The notes beneath the pieces are model-generated. The model worked only from the letters and a program-made list of their open reading frames with translations, searched no databases and had not been told where the DNA came from. Shown here in pieces: positions 1 through 13,511 of a stretch of DNA of 64,000 nucleotides. Both the position numbers and the translations under genes were made by a program. Position 1 is the stretch's first letter. The number at the start of each line of letters is the position of its first letter. Where the stretch lies: NCBI GenBank assembly GCA_964035795.1, contig OZ038320.1:10165726-10229725 (forward strand), in the 5' to 3' direction. This DNA comes from Pterobdella sp. o SKG-2022 (lineage: Eukaryota > Annelida > Clitellata > Hirudinida > Piscicolidae).

Positions 1-2216
1 AAATTTTACATCTTTTAACTTTTTGGAATAATAAGGGTGATGCTATTATATGCGCAACATTTATTAGAATGCACTTAAATTTTATTTTTTTTGATCCAAA
101 ATAATTATTTCAAAGATTTTTGAATCAAATTTAATGATATTAGACAATGATTAAAAAATTAATTTTGTTTGAATTTGCTTTTTGTTTCATCTTTTGCATC
201 CAGCTAAACTCAATAAAACACGAAGAAATTTACTCATTATGCAAACATGATAATTTCGTTGGAAATAGTGTAATTAAATTTCAAAACAAACCTTTGATGT
301 CTCCATATGAGACAACCACGCACAAAAACACACCTCCACATACTCCAGCATACAAACACTACAAAGTTTTGTTTCTATTTTTGCCATGCTAATCTATTCT
401 ACGTCAAATTCATTTCTCATGTCTCAAGATAAATTTATATCAAATATTTCAAGTAAAAATAACTTTTTCAACTTTGTTTCAAACATGGTACGAGGGGTAT
501 TTACACAGTTTATGAAAGATAAGCATGTAAATCTTGTATGCATGCAAACAACATCACAAAACTACAAAGATATGCTTTAAGACGTCAAGCTCCGGTTTAC
601 TACATTAAGTATGCCACTGAAAGCTCACATGTGAAACTTTGTTTGCATACATACACACATAAACACATTCGACCGAATGCTATTTCAGAATTGTAGTTTT
701 ATCTGTTTGCCCTGCAAAAAATTATATCTTGATAACGACATATAAAATCATTGAAACGTTTAAGGGCTTTTATGGAAGGTTACTCATAAAAAATCAGGGT
801 TTTGTATTGGAGTTGATCAATCGTGGGATAGCATAAGCCTAATTATATCAACTCGTCATCATCAGGGTGTCTTTAAGGATTTTATTTCGTTTCCACAATG
901 ATTTTAGTTGCTTTGAAAAATTTTCAATTGAACTTTATTGAATAAAACACAGACTTTCAGTGTTGTTCTTTATTTACTGCAAATTATCGAAGTTTTATCT
1001 TAATGTCATATAAATCATAATTATCAAGGCTACACTACTGGTATATTTTCTCCATGATTTGTACATTTTTGAGTTCCAAAAAAAATCTAAATTCTTAAAA
1101 ACTTCAGCATACATAAAAAAAAAAACTTTTGTCAAGCTGGTTATTATTCAAAAGTTTGGAAGCTTTTTTGATAAAGCTTAAGCATTCAATAGTTTATGGT
1201 GTGTTTGTGAGAAAGCAACGATTTATTGTTCTGTATATTTCTTCACTTTGAAGGCCACACAAAATGCTTTTGCTTAAATATAACGTCGGGTTTAAATTCA
1301 TGAATAAAAAATTTTTTTAGTATACAGTAATCACACATTTTGACACGGAAACAAAAAAACACTGAAAAAAGCATTCTTTAAATTATATTTTCTAGCACTT
1401 CAAAAAAAATTGAATTAAGGATAAAAAGACTTTACATACAAAAATTTTGATTTTCATAAAAAACATACTCAAGAAAGACTTGCAAAAAATGATGTAGAAA
1501 TTACATGGTTTTAATGTTGAGATGTTTTGAAAGACGTTAACTTTTCTATCTCGTTCGTACTCGCTTGTTTGATGTGATCTCAAAAAAATTTTAGATACAT
1601 TTTTTTTTTAAATTTGATGTTTGCTTTTTCAGTTCAAAAAAAGCAAAAATATTTTAAAATAAATTTTAATATATAGTTATATTCCATTGCATTATGCTAA
1701 TAAGGACTGAATGTTAGCCAAGTAATGCTGGCTACTTCATGTTAGCTTAACCACAATACAATAGAAGCAGACATTTGAACAGACTAGATGGAAGCATTTT
1801 GAATAAGTTTCTAAATGGTTTTGGAGAGAGAATATATTTCTTAAAAGATTTAAATTAATATTCAGTTGAAAATGCTGGTTAAAAACCATTATTTTTAATT
1901 ATTTGAAAAAAACGTCTAGAGCTTAATTAAATTAAAATTTGTTAATAGCGTAATATCGTTAAGTTCTTAACGGATAGGAAAGTAAACTTGAATAGCAGAC
2001 ATTATAACTCACAAGGAAGCATATATTTGAAAGCACATAAACACATTTAAAAGAACAATTAAGTATTTAGCAAAAGCAAACTAAATAAACAATGAATAGT
2101 AACTCTTCATTAAAACTTAAAGCTTTTCTCTGAACTTATTCGAATTTTCTTAAGATAGATTTCTCTCAAAGGTTAAAATATAAGTATTCAGTAAATAACT
2201 CGGAGAGGGAAACTGC
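1..2216. other. A+T-rich stretch, no convincing gene
   Basis: I see no recognisable gene, tRNA or transposon here. Two short plus-strand ORFs near 147-580 are listed separately. A further short plus ORF just downstream (2217-2411) has mixed amino-acid composition but no flanking exon or family resemblance that I can support. Confidence 0.5.
147..392 (+). CDS. possible first exon of a secreted or membrane protein (weak)
   Basis: I do not recognise this protein. The reading begins MIKKLILFEFAFCFIFCIQL, which has the basic start and hydrophobic core of a signal peptide or N-terminal anchor, followed by a polar segment with a Thr/Pro/His-rich end. A possible GT donor lies near 363. Open readings in the other two frames follow directly (386-580, and about 583-695), which would fit either a short-exon gene or a frame-broken relic. 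Codon use is not clearly distinct from the background, and an 81-codon ORF can occur by chance in such A+T-rich DNA. No neighbouring gene helps. Confidence 0.2.
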   Translation: MIKKLILFEFAFCFIFCIQLNSIKHEEIYSLCKHDNFVGNSVIKFQNKPLMSPYETTTHKNTPPHTPAYKHYKVLFLFLPC

Positions 2217-2411
2217 ATGGTGGTAAAAACACTTGTTATACAAATTACTGAACGTATTATTACAGTAGTGGACCAGCGTGCAAAAGTTACAATGAGCAAT
2301 GTAGATAAAGAATTTGCAATTAAATTATATCGTTTATTTACGACTGAAATTTATGATTTTACATTAAAAACCTATAACTACTTAAAATCCGACTCGATAA
2401 CAATTGTTTAA

Positions 2412-5400
2412 TTTTAAGCTATTAAATATGTTTGAAATTAATAATTTTTAAACTATTTAAATCTTTATAGGATAAATTCTGTTAAAATTATGAAATTAAT
2501 AAACTGCAGCATAAATGATAAGCAGATATGCATGAATGGTTATTAATACTGAATTCCCAGAACATGATTAACTATAGGCTTTCATCAGCAAACTTGCATG
2601 CACCTTTTCAATCCAAACATCAATATCCTATCAACGCAGCATGAATTATATTCATATTATGACTTGAAAGTTTCAAAATTTTGAAAGAAACTGGAAACTC
2701 TATACAATTTCAGTGAAGTTCATTTAACTTCAAAATCATTGATAAAAGAATGCACAACAAGAAACAAAGAAGATAAAAGGGACGAAGAAGAGGACGAATT
2801 ATGATTGATGTTAGTTGCTACAAAGAGTTGAATGAGTACAGTGTTAAGATAACTTCAAATGGAAAAGGCCATATGAGGGTACTTAAGCTTATATTCTTAT
2901 TAAGGAGTCCTAGGCTTCTGTATGGCGTTAGTTTTAAATTTACTATTTTTGTGTATTTGATTTGCTGTATAATAAAAAACACAATGGCATTTTATAGTGA
3001 ATTTTTAAAGATTTTTATCTATAGTTTTTATATAGGAATATTTTAATGACTCAAATATGAAAAGCAAAAATAAATTCTACTTCAATGGAATCTACAATAG
3101 AATTTTTAATTAATAATATCAAACCATTAAAATGAAATATAGTGAAAAAGAATTTTTTCTATGAAATTAAAACCAATACAAGGGAGAATAAATTGCGTAA
3201 AAATCTCAAAATTTTTAGTCTTGTAAGGTACTTTGAAACAATGTGGAGTGCTCCTATTTACAATCTTTTTTCATAAGTATTTTGTCTTTATTTTATAGAT
3301 GCTGTGGGTTGATTAGTGTTTTCCTTGTTTGCAATTGTTTTGGTAAGGGCTTTTTAATCTATGTTTTCGTAAACTTTTTACGAGCCTCAAAAAATCGTTA
3401 GTACCCGCTAGATTTTCACCAAAATTTCAATCATTAAATAAGCATTAATATGCGGTAACTACGCAGTAAAAACAACACTGACAATATAAAACCCCTAGAA
3501 AACATAAAATTACTAGGATTTTATGGCGCCGAAGATTATATTAACAATTTTCTTTGGTCTAAGACTTTTTTATCATTTTTTATTATTCCATCATTTCGCG
3601 TTTTATTAGTACTATTATTGATTACCCATCAGATTTTACTAATTTAAGATATAATTCGAATCAATTCATAATTGAATTAATTATTTTCTATTTGTTACGT
3701 TTTAATAAAAATTTGTTGTCACTTTTAAGCATAGTTTTTAGCATAAAAAGACTTCTCCCTCGTAAAAGTTTCTTTAAACGTTTCTCTTAATGTTGCGTGC
3801 GTTAGAACACATCGGTCGGGTTTTGATGATGTATGATTATACTACATTATTTTGTTTTTGAATCATCACTTTTACGCAAAAACTGAAGAATAGGTTTTTC
3901 AAATGATAATTGTTAAACTTTGAAATATCTTTTTAGCGGGAAAATTTCTTTATTGATCAAAAATGTTTTACAAAAATGTCATTTCCATGTTTTTGTTCTT
4001 TTGAACTTCCAAATATCTCATCAATCATACTTCTTCCAAATTATTCAATAATTTTTTCTTTAGATATTACTCAATCCTGGTCCATGGCTCGTGAAGAATT
4101 TTTTAATTAAATAAACATATTCTGAGAAATTGAAAGATAAGTGAAAATCATGTATATAAGAGATATTAAATTAAACTCGATTCACAATCAAATTTGATTT
4201 GCCAGACAGATTCAAGTTTCAACTATGCGAACGAGTAAAAAACACGGCCTAAGTTATGGAGCCCCCACACAACCATTAATCTTCTCTTGATAGATTTTGA
4301 TTATAATTAATTTATGTTGATAAAAAATATTAATTAAATTTGATGTAATCATCTCACTTGAACAGCCGAAGCACAACAGAATCGTAAGAGAAAGGAGGAC
4401 GATATACATTCTGGTTCAAAATATGTCTGAGAGTTAATCATAGAAATTAGTTTTAAAACATAAAAGTTTAAGATTTATTCAAAGTTCTAATGTTATTTTA
4501 ATTCTTTGTTGTCCGGTAATTCTTGTATTTATGTATTGTTCTAATTATCCAATCTCCTATTGTTATAGAAAGATGGTCCTACAATTACTATGCATGATTT
4601 ATTATTATTACTGTTTTTTTTATTTTAACGTTTAGAATTTTCAGGTGAATGTTAATATTCTTTGAGTCTCAGTCTCATAATGTTGTGCTCTTGTGATAAA
4701 CACTCAATCAGGGCATTATAAAATATCCTTTAATATATCCAACGATTAATATGGACTTTTGTTCTAAAAAGGGCTAGAAAATATTCTATAAACTTGCAAA
4801 ATTAAATCAAATATATTTTTTGAAAATTATTTAAGTATTATAAATAAATCCGTAACAATACTGGAATGACCTTAACTCTAAAACAATGGCGACCTCGGAA
4901 TAAATGGGAGTTCTAATTAAGGGGGCCTGTTTCGTGCCTTAGTGGTTTGAGTGGTGTTATCAACTTTAGAGCTTTTTATTTAATTAAAGATTTATTATTT
5001 TGAGTGAACAAAAACCTTATAATGATTTTTAAATATATTTTTTCAAATGGTTTATATAAGGAACAAGAGTAGGGAAGTAGAAAGAGAAAGAACATAATAG
5101 TTACCATTTTGGTATCAGCTTTAAAAAATTTTTCGATGAATAATCAGGATTTTAAATTTCATATATATATATATATCCTTATAAAGAAAACTTCTAATGA
5201 AAATTTTTAAATTATTAAGGCGAATAATTAATATTTGTAAACTGAATAATAATTGAATCTGTTCTATTACTTCAGTATATGATTAATGGAAATTCTAAAT
5301 CGAGTCTTTAATATATATTCACAATAAGATGTTGGAAAAGCTTTAATTAAAAACTGTTTCTAGTTAAAATATCAATCGAGATGCGATAACAATATCTATT

Positions 5401-7673
5401 TAATAAAATATTTATATAAGTCTATTTTTAACACTATTTCATTATTTCGATAATTCTTATCATTTTATGTATTTTATTGGTTCTTTGCTTTTTTGTTTAA
5501 AATAATTAAAAATTTCAGTTTTTTTAATAAAACTTCAAGCTTGATATTAAATTTTTTTATTTGGTTTAAAATTTAAAAATCACCTTTAAGATTTATCGAA
5601 GGATATCCATATCGGAGTATTAAGTTTTCATTATCCCGACTTAATGTTCAATAACCAAACTCAGAAAATTGAACTATTGTCTCTTTAGTATTTATAATCA
5701 ATACTTTACACAAACGTCAAAACATTTACAGAACACCTTTCAAACCAATTAAATCTACCATTCAACTTCTTTATATACGACTTCACTTTCTTCCTATATA
5801 CGAGTTTCTTCTTATAGTGGTTTCTCCGGTATGAGTTTGATATATAACCACACGTTACACATTCAGTTTCTTGATGAATTAAACATTATTCAATGGTTGT
5901 TAAAGGCATTTTTTCTTTATCAACTTTAGGCCAGTGTCTAATTATAAGATTTTCCATCAAGTAATAGTTATGTAAATCTTTTTGGCACATAATTGTTTTG
6001 AAAGATATTAATGAGCTGACAAACACTTTGAAAAACACCTAAGGCCTAAAGACTCTAACAAATGTTTCCACTACATTAAAGTTTAATTTAAATAACTAAC
6101 TAACTTTTCATGCTGATTTGATCGTGCGATAAAGAACAATATACAAGATGAGGAATCGTACTAAAAACTCATATAAAAGTAACTTAAATTTCAAACACAA
6201 GCAAGACAAATGACACTAATAACAATAATAATTCTAAGATAAGGTTCTTTTTCAAGCATCTTTATCTCGCCATATTTGCTAAAACTCTTATTGCCTAAAA
6301 CGCCTAACAACTTAATTACTGAAACCAAGCTTTTATCTTTGAACGATATACATTCATGCATACAACCAGCTCACATTTGTCCCATGATTCACAAAATAAC
6401 CCAATGGATTCATTGTTTTCATCGTAAAAGTTATTGTTCCAATATACTTTTATAGCCTCCTTCTAACTACGAAGTTTAACCTTTGGCTTGAAGCTATCGT
6501 CAAAACCAACTGGTTTTCAGCAAGATTTTATCTCACCTATTTAAACGAATATCGATAAATGACCTCTCGAAGCTGATGAAAATAAAGATACTTCTTTATG
6601 TTATATAATCATATAGAAATAAATATTTCAAATTTCAGAATAATAATAACTTTCAAAACAATATCAAATTAAAATTAGTTAACTTTCGTTTGTGTTTAAT
6701 TTTAATGTATTTACACGCGCATGCAGTGATTTCTTAAGTGCAATGGTCACTTGATAAAGAGACTGATAAGTGCTGACATGAAGCAAATGCTTGAAATTTT
6801 CCCACTATATATGATATGCTTTTATCAATCAAATTAAGGCAAATACATTAGTTTAAAAAATAAACAAGAGTTTTTAAAACCTATAAGTTAAATTGTTATG
6901 GCTAGCCTGATGTTTTTCGTCAAAAAAGCTACGATACAATCATTTTGAATGGATACTTACATTAATTTGTTCAGTCCATTTTTAATTAACTTCAACAAAA
7001 GTTTTTTATCATGAGATTCGGTTAAAATTTTGATAATATTCAATATTGAAGTTTAATTTTAAAATTTTAATTCAAACAAGTAATATTATTCCGAAATAAA
7101 TCTATGAATTTATTGTTGAGCACTACAAATCGATAAGGAGGTATATAATGGCAACTGTGAATTTTCAGCTTTCAAAAAAACCTCAAGTTAAGAATTAATC
7201 AAAAACTATGTCAGATGTTATAAAAAAAGGTACCATTTCTAATTCAAAGGTTGTAACAAATAAAATTGTGTAATCATCATTAAGGATGCTCAAAGAAAGA
7301 TTAGCTGAAAATACCTTTTGAAACACCTTTAATAGTCGAAAATCAATTATTTTAATATTATTTGAACTAATGAAAAACGTGTAAAACCTTTGGGTTTAAT
7401 TATAAGAGGTATTTTTTTAAAAATGGAAATTAAATTTTAATATTGAATAAGTTTTGATATGTTTAGAAACTGATCTCGCTTCAAAATAAAGTATTAAATC
7501 ATATTTAGAAACACAAAACTCAAAAAACAAATACATTTTTGTGCTTCAAATTTTAAGACGTTAAACGATCAAATAAACTTTTTGAGGTTCAATCTTTATG
7601 TAAATATTATTTAAAACTGTTTTATTTTGATATTTTTTTGAAAACTCATTTGAATTCACTTAACTTAATTCAG

Positions 7674-7708
<35 letters not shown>

Positions 7709-8563
7709 CATTCCACTAAAGGTCTTGAATCAAACTAGCTTTTTCAACGCGTTACTGTATTTTTATAATTTTCATTAAATTTGGAACACTTTATAACCTT
7801 CTGATTCTTCCCACAAAGTGTTTTTAATAGGAAATGTTGACATTTAAATTTTGATTAAGTTCAAACAGAATCTTATCAGGGTGTTTGAAGTAAAACATAT
7901 TTAAGTCATTTTCATATTGCCATTTTTACACTATCTATGAAGGCCTTCAATAAATGTTATCACCAACTGTTGTCGGCAGTTAAATCCAATCTACTTGGAT
8001 AAAGAACAAGACTTGGGTTTATTAATTTGAGGTGTTTGTAAAAGATAAAAATTTAAGCTTTTATTGAAATTAAATTACTGAAAGTACTTATATGATGTAA
8101 CGAAATACAACTGATATAAAAAAATGATTTTGATTAAACCACGTTTGAAACAACCTCGGATAAATCTCTCCACACATGCATCTGACTCGATAATCAAGTT
8201 AACAGTGCCATAAGTTTATCACAACTCCATTCAAAAACGCTTTTAGAATTTTATTGGAAAAATTGAAAATTTCATTTTATAATACTTGGAAGAGTTTTAT
8301 GGAAATAGAAAATTTAAAAAAATTTAACTTTCGAATGAGCCATGGAAACGAAGTGAAACCCTTAAATGAAATTCAAATAAACATAAATTTGAAAAAGTGA
8401 AAACTATAAATATATCCAGTTAAAATAATAAGGTCAATTATTAAGACTGTACAAAGGTCCATCTTCAATGTCGCCATTAAAACTGGTGCAAACGACCACC
8501 GGCAACCATATTACTGTCATTTATCACCAGAATAGTCCATTTCTTCACTGCCACTCTACAAAT
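2412..8563. other. long intergenic stretch, no gene seen
   Basis: About 6 kb of A+T-rich sequence with homopolymer runs and a few short TA repeats (for example near 5160-5176). The one ORF above 75 codons (2801-3046) is hydrophobic and low-complexity at its end, with no splice or family support. I find no tRNA, rRNA or transposon that I can defend. Confidence 0.5.
7675..7707. repeat. (TA)n microsatellite
   Basis: An uninterrupted TA dinucleotide run of about 33 bases. It is likely to be length-polymorphic. Confidence 0.95.
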
Positions 8564-8740
8564 ATGTAATGTAATGTAATGCGGTATTTATAAAACGCTT
8601 TTTTTTATAGATCAAAACGCTAACTACAAATTTAATGTAGCGAAAACACACTGTGGAACAGATGCTAATTGTCGCCCCCACGGATTGAAGCAGGTAACTT
8701 TAGATTAATCTAATGACCAACCAGTTGAGATATACGGGCC
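8564..8740 (-). mobile_element. tRNA-derived SINE-like element, copy 1
   Basis: Read on the minus strand, 8740-8671 resembles a degenerate tRNA: an A-box-like TATCTCAACTGG and a B-box-like GCTTCAATCC about 35 nt later, ending in GGGGGCGAC. A non-tRNA body follows that starts with ACAATTA and ends in a short ATTAC-type tandem repeat (8564-8582), a common SINE tail. A second copy with the same head-to-body junction lies at about 11035-11194. The element sits just downstream of the CCDC6 stop codon, so it may be part of the 3' UTR. The tRNA fold is too damaged for a functional gene. Exact ends are my estimate. Confidence 0.55.
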
Positions 8741-8770
8741 AAAAATATTTATCAATAGTGAGAAAAAAAT

Positions 8771-11700
8771 TTATAAATAGAAAAGTAAGTTTGAAAAATA
8801 AACAACAGTAAGAGATTGGAAAAAAGTTGAGATAGGTACCCTTGGAGGGGGTCTTGAGGGCTTAGCGAACTTACCATTCGTTGACACTGGCGACATTTTC
8901 TGAAAAATTTATTTGAACATTATTGTGAATAAGTAAAAATAAATAAAATGCATGAAACTTACATTGAAGTATGAAACAGAAGAAATAGATGAATTGGGAG
9001 AAATGCTGGTTCTGATGGCTCCTGAAATATTAAATTAAGGTTAATGAAAACATTTAAGAAAAACTTTTATGTTTAGAAATTGGAAGCTAAATGAGTCTAT
9101 GATACCCTTGTTTTTGTAATAACCATTGTTAAAAACATATAATATCATAAATGAAAGTTATATAATTTCTAACAGCTAGAAAACTAAACAATTTATGTAT
9201 TAAAAATCAAAGCTGAAATAATTGTCTACATGAACCTAAAAAAACACCAAAAAAAAATCTATAAACCTGGTGAAATGATGGAGGTCAAAGGCAACGAAGC
9301 CGCGATGTTGGAACTGACAGTGCTAGGAGACTTATTCCATTGGTTAGACAGTCCTCTGCCAGTCACTCCCTTATGTAACCTAATGTCTTGGTGCTTCGAC
9401 ATCTCATTGAAGTGCCTGTGTAGAGAAGGTTTTAGAGATTTATATGTTGGAGTCTAATTAATTCTAGCATGAGAGTTTATTTAAACTTTTTACCAAGATT
9501 TAAGTTTAGAGTACAACAAAATTTTTGATAATTTTATAAAACTTGAAAAAAATGACTAATAAACAGAAGCACCTCTCATCATCCATCTCCAGAGATGACT
9601 CCCCCTCTGAGAGATGCCTGCACAATTGTTCCCTTCTCTCTATCTCCATCTGCAACTTCCTCTGTAGCCTAACATCAAAGATAACATTTCAAGCAATTAA
9701 ACAGAAATTATCTGTTTGAAATCTGTTTTGACAAGGGTGATTAGAAAGAACTGTGAAGAAATAGTTTAAAACGATTCTAATATGCTTAACCAAAAAGGAA
9801 AATATACTAAAAGCAATACTCAAGAATATAATTCTGATAAAACATGCTTCTGATATTGAATATAAAAATTTTGTATTAAACCTTAAATTTTCTTCTTTTA
9901 TATGCCTTTCTTCTTCAGCGAATTGATCTACCTTTTCTTTATCTGTGCATTTTTTTAATTTTATGAACCAAATACTTCAGAAATGCTTTATGAATCTATT
10001 ATATGTTCATAAATGAATTTATGAACATATAATAGATTCATGGCGGATGCAATGTTCTTTCTGAAGATACTGTTTAAAATATACATACAAGACTTATGCA
10101 CACGAAGAAAAGAAATTGAGCTGCATCTTTATTGACATGCAATAAAAATGCAGCTCTTGACCCAATTCTAATAACTCTGGTTATATATGATAAAGGTCTG
10201 TCTGGTTGAGTGTTTCATCAATAATGGAAAGAGATACACAAACAGTAGTAAGACTGAAACGATATGTATTTTAAAACTGGGTTGATCATAACAAACAAGA
10301 CAACAGTTGAGATGGCAGAAATGAGAAACAAAAAATTGAAAATTTCATAAAAACCGGAGACATATTAGCTTGAGATTTTTAGGCACGCAATTAAAAGAAA
10401 AGGTTTTAAAGGTAGAATGAAGTTGAAAATAAGTTTCAAAAAAGATAGAAGACCAAAATGTAATTATATTATATAAGATTATATGAGAACAAGTGGTGGT
10501 AAAAAATAAAAATATTGGAAAAAACCTACTTTTCTGATCCCACTAAATAAGAAGAGCGCAAAAACGATTAAAAAAAATCGCGATAAGCAATTTAATGCAC
10601 ATACCCAATCCACCAATATAAAAACTAAAATCAATTTTCAAGCATTTGTTTCATAAAAGCACCCATAAATACTACCACATACGTTCCGACTGTGCATTCT
10701 TGAGTTGGTTCTGCAACCTGGAGACCTCAGCTTTGAGTGACTGTATGTTTTGTGATAGATTCTCTGCAGTGTCACTGTTCACCACCATCTTGTGGGCGTC
10801 CCTTGGCGATGAAGGCGCTGATATTGGCTGGTCTAACTTCTGTTGTAACATTCTGTTTCAAAGATTAAAAAGTATTTAATTTATATATGGATGTTTTAGT
10901 TGTTGTATTTACAAGTTTTGTCATCAAAATTTGACGAAATTATATAAATAATTAAAGCATGAAGAAAAATAAATAATTTAAAATAAAATACAGCTTTAAA
11001 ACAGTAGAAAAAAATATTTTAGAAAAATAATATTTTTTTATATCGAGTTTCAGTCATATTGGGGTTTCGTTAGCTCAACAGATGTTTCATAGGGCGCTAC
11101 TCCTTGTGTATATAATTGTCGGCCCGCGCAGGATTGAACCCTGTTACTTTAAATAACTATTCTAACGCTCTACCAGCTGAGCTATGCGGCCGACTAAAAT
11201 GATATAAAAAAACTGAAAAAATGCAAAACTAGTGACGCAGCAGCACAAGGAACCTTTTTTCAGTCTCAAGTTTGTCCATCCTCTTCCACAACTTGTTCAC
11301 CAGAGCTTCTTGTTCTTGCTCCAGCTGGTTCTCCAACTCCACCTTGTCCTTCTTCAACTGCAATAACATCACATTTTAATTGATCTCTTACTGTAATGAA
11401 AATATAGTTTATATATATTGAAGTTTACATAATTAGATTGAAATTCTATTTTAGTTACAACGAAATATAAATTAAATTTAGAACCAAACTGATCAACTTT
11501 GACAAAAAGCTTATGTATCAGAACCTATTTGAAATTCTTAGCATACAATATGACTCAACAAAAAGAAATCTCTGCAATTAATTAATTCCAGAAAACTTTT
11601 ATTTTTAAACATTGATAGTTGCTTGCAGTTTAATGACTTATCAAGAGAAACAATAATCAATTATGAGCAACCTGTTCAAGATTGGCTTGTTTGTTCACAA

Positions 11701-13511
11701 CATCAGCCTGCAGTTTCTCTATCTTCCTCATGAGCTTGTTCACCTGGTACTCCTGCTCTTTCTCCAAAGTCACCTCCAGCTCACACTTCTCTTGTCGCAA
11801 CTACAAATTTATAAATGCTTCAAGTAACAAATGAGCAATGCATAAATTACATTGGAATTTTACTGACAACTTTTTCAAGAAGGTAATAGTGCTACCAAAA
11901 GAAGAGGTTGTACAAGAGCCTCAATTAACACTATATGACAAAAGCTGGAACTATGAAAAACCTTAGAAAAAGGTTTTCAAAAAAAATATAGAATTTACAT
12001 GAAAATTCAATGAGCTAAATTTGAAACCCATAGGTAAGTCTTTATTAAAAAGATTTTTGTAAAGGAGACTTGTTGAAATCACACAGGATTAGGATCATAT
12101 GATGCTTTCCAAGTTTGAACAAGACTACTCAGACATAGTAACATGATGATGTTAATTGAAAAAAGGTTAACAGAAAAAAAAATAGTTTCAGATCATAAAC
12201 CTAAATTTACTCAAAAATGTAAGGGATAAAGAGACATTACTAACCCATGCTTACATAGAAATGACAAGGAAACAATTTATGTTTTCATAATTATAATACT
12301 AGTTCTAGTATAATGTTTTGAAAAAAGACCAAAAAAAAATTCAACAAAACTTTTTGATAGGAATCTCTAAAATGAATACTTGAGATGGTGCGACTAGATT
12401 ATCATGAAGGGAATAAAATTTTTTTTAAAAATTCAAGAACTACAGAAGTATAATCTTTATAAATAATATAATATATATAACTTTGAAATTCATTATAAGT
12501 TTGTATCCAAATAACTGAAAAAGACAGCAGCAAGCCAGGTTATCCTCTCTACAAAACTCTATTAAGCCATTTTAATTTGATAATGATATAAAAAATTTTT
12601 TTTTCCATTTTTGTGTTTCAAATTTGACCTATTTGCTTTGCTATTTCAAACTAGAATTATTAAGTGAGTCAAATAAAATTATACTAAAATCATTTTTTTG
12701 TGAATAACTGTCATCCAGATTATAATGAGGAAAGCAATTTGTGAAAATAGTTTTTGATTTGTATGTAGCTTAATTTCATACTCAAGACAAGGATCTATGA
12801 AATTTTCTGTGCCATTAGAATTTTAAATTTTGAAAATATAAACCTGATAGAGTTTTCTAGAAAGATCATTAGTAAGAAATTCTTCTTCTTGTTCATAATT
12901 CCTAGCTAGTTGTTCTTTTTCATTTTTTAATGCTTGGATCTTTTTTAAAAGGGTGTTGCTTATATACTCTTCTTGCTGTTCTGCCATCAGTTGCTTCAGA
13001 TTTGTTAATTATATTATTAATATGATGATTATATATGATTTTTAAAGTTATGTAAAAACAGCTCAAACATACAATTGTGACTCTTGCTTTCTTAAGTTCC
13101 TTGTTTTCATCTTCAAGACTTCTGCATTTATATCGATATGTGTCCAATTCCATTTTTAACACTCTATTTTCCTGCTGTAAAGATCCTAATCGTTTTTTCA
13201 GCTGAAAAATAAATGCAAAATAAATATATTAAAGTGTTTTTGGATAAAACGGAAAATTTTTTTTTTCTTGAACTTGATGACTTGAATACAATTTTTAGAA
13301 AAACATATTTATTTTGGATTCCAAGTAATATTTGAATACCAGTTCCTTTAAGTCTTTATTGAAGTTACATCATAATAAAAAGCTTAAAAAAACATTAAAT
13401 AAAAATTTAAGCATTAATAAAAATAACATTTGAATGCTTTGTTCCTCTAAGATCGGCTGAACTTTCTACAGAGCTAGTATCGCTTTCTAAGTCACTGACA
13501 CTTTCCGCCAT
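8771..13511 (-). CDS. CCDC6: CCDC6 homologue, coiled-coil protein, eleven exons
   Basis: Exons (minus): 13511-13428, 13201-13073, 12993-12844, 11800-11672, 11357-11254, 10852-10683, 9942-9882, 9668-9573, 9415-9267, 9021-8963, 8899-8771. Phases agree at every junction and give about 420 residues (human CCDC6 about 474). The start [14 protein letters not shown] resembles the acidic/Ser N-terminus of CCDC6. Four exons carry its repeated coiled-coil units ([68 protein letters not shown]). Then come the SAPSSPRD segment, [20 protein letters not shown], and a Ser/Pro-rich tail with [13 protein letters not shown]. In vertebrates CCDC6 is a largely cytosolic coiled-coil protein linked to the DNA-damage checkpoint; function here is inferred from similarity. 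The end of exon 1 is the least certain: a GTAGAA donor inside it would shorten it. A GTAAGT at 8874 could splice the last exon instead of reading through. Two introns hold a SINE and a perfect palindrome. Confidence 0.88.
9990..10041. repeat. perfect 25-bp inverted repeat with 2-nt spacer
   Basis: The arms 9990-10014 and 10017-10041 are exact reverse complements separated by GA. The repeat lies in the CCDC6 intron between the exons at 10852-10683 and 9942-9882, about 50 nt from the latter's acceptor. In the pre-mRNA it would form an uninterrupted 25-bp hairpin. Confidence 0.95.
11035..11194 (-). mobile_element. tRNA-derived SINE-like element, copy 2
   Basis: On the minus strand, 11194-11118 is a better preserved tRNA-like head: a good A box (TAGCTCAGCTGG), a 5-bp anticodon stem (TTAGA/TTTAA, one G-U) with loop ATAGTTA, and a B box (GGTTCAATCC). 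The T stem pairs badly and the acceptor stem only closes out of register, so I read it as a SINE head rather than a tRNA gene. It continues into ACAATTA plus a non-tRNA body, the same junction as copy 1, and shares the CATCTGTT word and the ATAAAAAAA end. It lies in a CCDC6 intron, in the same orientation as the gene. The 3' limit is estimated. Confidence 0.6.

Noticed and set aside
11118..11194. A nuclear tRNA gene with an AGT (Thr) anticodon on the minus strand
   Set aside because: The A box, B box and anticodon stem are good, but the T stem has two mismatches, the acceptor stem only pairs out of register, and the head runs into a body shared with a second element. SINE origin explains it better.
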